This document shows, in pieces, positions 60,267-64,000 of a stretch of DNA of 64,000 nt. The notes under the pieces are model-generated. The model worked only from the letters and a program-made list of their open reading frames with translations. It ran no database searches and had not been told where the DNA came from. Made by a program: the position numbers and the translations under genes. Positions within the stretch are counted from its first letter, which is position 1. Each line of letters opens with the position of its first letter. This DNA comes from Chromera velia (taxonomy: Eukaryota; Sar; Chromeraceae): the NCBI GenBank assembly GCA_018398765.1, contig JAHBMJ010002260.1, positions 1-64,000 on the forward strand, given 5' to 3'.

Positions 60267-61396
60267 ATGTGGGAAGACGACCCGATCGGAGATGATTTTG
60301 TTGGCAGAACGCTGGGACCTCAGAAAGAGGACCCTGCCATCGGACAAGGCTGTGCGGGCTTTGCGGTGGACGACATCGGCACCGTGGCTCGTCAGTCGTG
60401 AAGTGACTTGTCTTCCTCAAGATGTGTTCTTTTCAAGTCGTATCTTTTTTGAATATGAGTGTCGTGGGATGCCTGTCCATTAGTCTCCCTGCGTGAGTGG
60501 ATGGAGCGGGAGAAAACAGAAGACGGTAGAGAAATAACGGAGACGGGAAAACAAAAGAAGAGACGGATGAGAGGGGGAATGCAACAATTAGTGACGCTGG
60601 GGGTCGATGAAACACATCTGTACTTCTGATCTATCTACACGAACCCGAAATAGTGTATTGCTGTACAAGCAAAACGAACGAGTATTATTGCCTGTCAGTC
60701 TGACGCTTTTCCTCATTCACTCACTCACTCAATCACTTGCTTGTTTCCTGTTTATCTGCCTTTCCTTCTTGATTGCTTCATGTTTTTCCTTCTCTCCTAT
60801 GTTTTGTTGGTCTGACCTGACGACAATCAATGACTGCATGGTTCACCTCACTCGATCAGCTTTCGACGTTGACGAGGAGGTCAACCCAGACGACAACGAT
60901 TCGGAGGGCTGGAGGAAGGTCGTTCTGACTCTCTACGACGAGAAGTGCAAAGACGATGACGCAAAGGCAAACCCGCAGTACGGGACCGAAAAGGGCACGG
61001 TGACCGTCATGCTCAAGGTCGAGAAACCAGCGGTTGGTTGACAATGACAAGCAGAACAAAACAGTAAATGTATGCATCAAAAGATCAGTTGGACGATTTG
61101 AAAAGTTTGTCACGAGTCCGAAGTCCGTTAAATGCAGAAATAAGTCAAGAGCATACTAATTCTAGCTCCTGACTTCTGTGCAGAAATCGTCTTCGTCCAG
61201 CAGCAGCTCCTCGTCTTCTTCTTCCTCCTCCTCTTCTTCCTCTGGCTCTTCGAAGAGTTCCTCGTCTTCCTCTTCTTCGGCAGACGGGAAGTCAACAACC
61301 GCAGGTGCAGAGAGCGGCAGCCCCCGGATTTCCAATCCTTCGGTCCTTGTGTCCGGGATGCTTTCCATCCTTGCATTTTGTCTTCTCGCCCATTAA
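58422..61396 (+). CDS. Secreted C2-like domain protein with His-rich N-terminus and GPI-type tail, 6 exons
   Basis: Exons: 58422-58853, 59416-59467, 59745-59881, 60267-60390, 60860-61032 and 61184-61396. Phases agree and give 376 residues. Residues 1-20 ([20 protein letters not shown]) form a clear signal peptide. Residues 21-70 are His/Ser-rich with HHHH and HRHHHHHH runs that could bind metal. A C2-like fold spans about 138-304: [11 protein letters not shown] opening strand, an acidic middle, [20 protein letters not shown] (the Trp-Asp-Asp core of C2 calcium loops), and [16 protein letters not shown] as last strand. Residues 307-330 are almost pure Ser, followed by AESGSPR and a hydrophobic end ([17 protein letters not shown]), the shape of a GPI-anchor signal. 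A surface, calcium-dependent membrane or ligand binding role is inferred. C2 domains are mostly cytosolic, so a secreted one is notable. Confidence 0.8.
60154..60264 (+). repeat. (GT)n tract abutting a 3' splice site
   Basis: About 110 bases of GT repeats with CCTCTGT interruptions run directly into the GCAG acceptor at 60263-60266 of the C2-like gene. They replace the usual pyrimidine tract. Confidence 0.92.
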
Positions 61397-62584
61397 TTCC
61401 GCCGTCGGTGCCTGGAGAAACACGACGAATCCTGCAAACGCCCTTCGTAAAGTGCCTAGAGGAACAATCAATGTCATTTGTGTTGAACATGCATGTATGA
61501 ACATGTCCAATTTGATCAATCATTTGAGCGATGGGACATTCAAAGTATGCTTGACAGACTGACACATGACGCAAGTATAACAGATATCTTACCTGCAGTG
61601 CTCAATTGGGGGTACACGAATTCTTGCGCCTTGTGAGCGATTCTTGAGCCTAGTCTTGAACCTTCCTAATTCACTTAGATTCACTTAAATTCATGCTCCA
61701 AAATCATTTAAATTCATGTAAATCCATTCAAATTCATGCATTTGTAAATTTATTTAAAAGTTTAAATTGACTCATCAAAAATCATCAAAAATTCATGAAA
61801 ATTCATTTGCAAATTAATCTACTTGCCTAGCTTCTTACATGTAAATTCACTTAAATCTATAATGTTTAAATTCATTTAATTAAATTCTATAAATTAAATT
61901 TATTTAAATCCAGTTAACTTGAAATCCATGCATATGTGCATGTAAATCAATTACATTTCCTAGTATCTAGCCTAGTATACATTTCATTTAAGCTACTTTT
62001 AAGTTTGCAAGAAAGTGTCAAACTATATACATGCATACAAAAATCATTTAAAACACTTTTAAATTGCAAAACTACTGTGACTGAAGACTTGTGCAAAACT
62101 CTAGGCACAACTTTTACCCTGAAGAAAAAAAACAAGTTGAGTATAGATCATTTTTTACTTTCTTTTTGTTTAAAATGCTTAAACGCGACATCTTAGATGA
62201 AATCTTAAAATTATGAATTAAATTACATAATCTTACACAAAGAAGTAAAACATGTTAATTTACTAGCATGTTCACTGGAATTAGTGTCACACTACTAATA
62301 TAGTCTGTAGTAAAGTAGTCTACTACAATTAGCTAGGTGTCAGTGTATTACACTAAGTGTCAAACATATTAGAGAGCAATAGAGACGCAGTGTCACGTAG
62401 AAGCACACTCCATCGATCGATCTAGCGATCGATGGATCGATCAGTGGCAAAGACGATCTGATGACATCAGATGTCACGATCATGCATCTACATCAAAGAT
62501 ATGCTGAGAATCATGCATTCATACGAAGTCTGTAACGAAGATGCCGCTCAAGTTTCACGCAGGGCTGCATGGACGTGACTTAAG
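61397..62584. other. AT-rich spacer with imperfect ATTCA-type repeats
   Basis: At 61670-61930 words such as ATTCACTTAAATTCATG, TCATTTAAATTCATG and CCATTCAAATTCATG recur in irregular tandem. The rest is AT-rich, with GATCGATC clusters at 62400-62445. No coding frame. It separates the 3' ends of two convergent genes. Confidence 0.55.
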
Positions 62585-64000
62585 TTAATTGACCTCAACT
62601 CTTGTCAAATTGCTGTTGTCGACCTCCATTGCGCTGACCGTGATAGGCCAACTATTACTTGAGATTCCCGCCTGCACCGCCACCCCCATCACAACAGCCA
62701 AGTCAGGGTCGATGGAGGAGTGCAATCCAAACGTGGAAGATGAAGACGAAGATCCCCCCTCCACGCCCTCCCTTCCAAAAAACCTCAAAACCTCTGCCTG
62801 CACTTTGGGTATTCTCGTTGTTCCCCCCACAAGAACAACATCGTCGACATCTTCGGGCTTCAATTCCGCCATGTGCAAAACGGTTTCAATGGGAATCAGC
62901 ATCTTCCGAAATAAGTCTGCATTAATTTCTTCAAACAAATCCCGAGTAAACAGACGCGAATACTCACACCCCCTGTCTTGCCCAACCCCCATGTCCCCGT
63001 TTTCTTCCCTTACCTCTGTTGCATCCCATGTCTTGTTCACGAAAGACCAAAATGTCAAATTCACCCGACCCATTTCTTCTTCAGTCAGACGAAGTTTCAA
63101 ATCCTCCATCGACTGTCGAACGTTCTGCACATCCTCGCTGTCTAGAACATCTGCGAGGGAGTTCTCATCAAGCTCGCTCTCCTCTTTTTCCCTTGATCTG
63201 CACTGTCTCTCTGCCTCTCGTATCGTAAATCTGACCAAATTTTCGGTGAAGTCCTGCCCCCCCAACCTGCTGTTCCCCGCCATTGCAACTGTGAAGAACA
63301 TCCCCCCGTCCTTCTGAAGCAGAGACACGTCCAGCGTTCCCCCCCCAAAGTCCACAACCACCACCAGAGAGGAGCCAGATTTCTCGTGAAGACCGTAAGC
63401 CAACGCGGCGGCAGTCGGCTCGTTGATGAATCGCAACAAGTTCAGCCCGGCAAGTTCGGCTGCTTTTTGAGTTCCGTTTCTTTGGGCCTCGGAGAAATCC
63501 GCAGGGATCGAGATGACCACATCTTTGATGGGTCTGTTGCCCAACTGTTCCCTGGCCTTTCTCAACAAGTGCTGCAATATGAGGTTACTGACTTGCTCTG
63601 GGGAGACAAGCTGGAATCCCGGGGGGATTTTTGTGTTCTCTACAGTGTGCACCTCTGTATGTGTCTCGTGCATCTGTGCCAGTGTATGAGGGACGTGATA
63701 CCCATCTGGCGGCACGAGGAAGTTGGGCCTTCCCTCTGCATCCAGAAGAATGTCGAAGGGGTACAAGGAAGACATCTTTTGGAGAGCTGCAACATCCTCT
63801 GGAGACTCTGGGGAGAAACTCTTCCCCACCAGCCGTTTCGCATCAAACAGGGTGCGTTTGGAATTCAACACAGCCTGCCGAACTGCCGGACGTCCCACCA
63901 GAACCTTCGGTCCCTTCCCCCCCGTCTCCGTTGTCTCCTTCCCATCAATAAACGCCACCACAGACGGGATGGCTTTCTCTCCATCAACATCCACATCAAA
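62585..64000 (-). CDS. HSPA13 (STCH)-like Hsp70 ATPase, C-terminal part; 5' end outside the window
   Basis: An uninterrupted frame of 471 residues runs off the right edge, so the start and the first phosphate loop (IDLGTT type) are not seen. Visible Hsp70 motifs in order: GEKAIPSVVAF, VLVGRPAV, the connecting helix INEPTAAALAYG (about 190), phosphate 2 VVVVDFGGGTLDVSLL (about 212), and the adenosine motif DVVLVGGTTRIPKVQ near 390. The protein stops right after the nucleotide-binding domain, with SWPITVSAMEV and VEVN at the end. The missing peptide-binding domain and this closing SWP-x-x-VSA-x-E segment match what I recall of HSPA13/STCH, a microsome-associated Hsp70 that has only the ATPase domain. 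A charged insert (REKEESELDENSLADVL) lies in subdomain IIB. No intron occurs in 1.4 kb, unlike neighbours. Localisation cannot be judged without the N-terminus. Confidence 0.88.
   Translation of the reverse strand, partial: FDVDVDGEKAIPSVVAFIDGKETTETGGKGPKVLVGRPAVRQAVLNSKRTLFDAKRLVGKSFSPESPEDVAALQKMSSLYPFDILLDAEGRPNFLVPPDGYHVPHTLAQMHETHTEVHTVENTKIPPGFQLVSPEQVSNLILQHLLRKAREQLGNRPIKDVVISIPADFSEAQRNGTQKAAELAGLNLLRFINEPTAAALAYGLHEKSGSSLVVVVDFGGGTLDVSLLQKDGGMFFTVAMAGNSRLGGQDFTENLVRFTIREAERQCRSREKEESELDENSLADVLDSEDVQNVRQSMEDLKLRLTEEEMGRVNLTFWSFVNKTWDATEVREENGDMGVGQDRGCEYSRLFTRDLFEEINADLFRKMLIPIETVLHMAELKPEDVDDVVLVGGTTRIPKVQAEVLRFFGREGVEGGSSSSSSTFGLHSSIDPDLAVVMGVAVQAGISSNSWPITVSAMEVDNSNLTRVEVN

Overview
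The window looks like nuclear DNA of a protist with intron-rich genes. I think an alveolate alga of the chromerid type (Chromera-like) most likely. That is inference from three things: an FHA plus RINGv protein of a kind I associate with ciliates and apicomplexans, many very short exons, and long Ser/Pro/Gln-rich low-complexity coding stretches beside dense microsatellites and mobile elements. No prokaryotic operon structure is present.

Layout. Positions 1-700 hold possible minus-strand exons of an unidentified gene. Positions 727-6659 (+) hold an eight-exon gene for a 1318-residue RINGv/FHA protein. From 6660 to 12032 I see only microsatellites and AT-rich DNA. From 12033 to 31007 lies a 19-kb block of three old LTR elements, all on the minus strand: a Ty1/copia copy with both LTRs, a second more decayed copia-like copy without recognisable LTRs, and a Ty3/gypsy chromovirus-like copy with both LTRs. 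A small TA-flanked MITE sits between the last two. A LINE 3' fragment lies at 31568-31960, followed by 6 kb of non-coding, microsatellite-rich DNA.

The next genes are a six-exon double-KH RNA-binding protein (41383 to 38283, -) and, divergently, a two-exon 137-residue Pro/Met-rich protein (42357-42899, +). Positions 44339-47907 hold a hAT-like non-autonomous element that contains an exact 1334-bp tandem duplication with a single N at the joint and a nested MITE. Positions about 48080-53734 (-) hold the 5' part of a LINE with an APE endonuclease preceded by a chromodomain-like segment and no reverse transcriptase. A 440-bp foldback element lies at 54012-54451.

The last part is gene-dense. It has a three-exon 305-residue unknown protein (57666 to 55028, -), a six-exon secreted C2-like protein with a His-rich N-terminus and a GPI-type Ser-rich tail (58422-61396, +), 1.2 kb of AT-rich spacer, and the C-terminal part of an HSPA13/STCH-like Hsp70 ATPase running off the right edge (64000 to 62585, -).

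The genes do not form one pathway. Together they look like ordinary host genes (ubiquitin signalling, RNA binding, surface protein, chaperone) separated by mobile-element islands. Exon models were built by hand from reading-frame continuity, GT/AG borders and domain continuity. Seven of 20 modelled introns start with GTCAGT or GTCAGC, an unusual donor.
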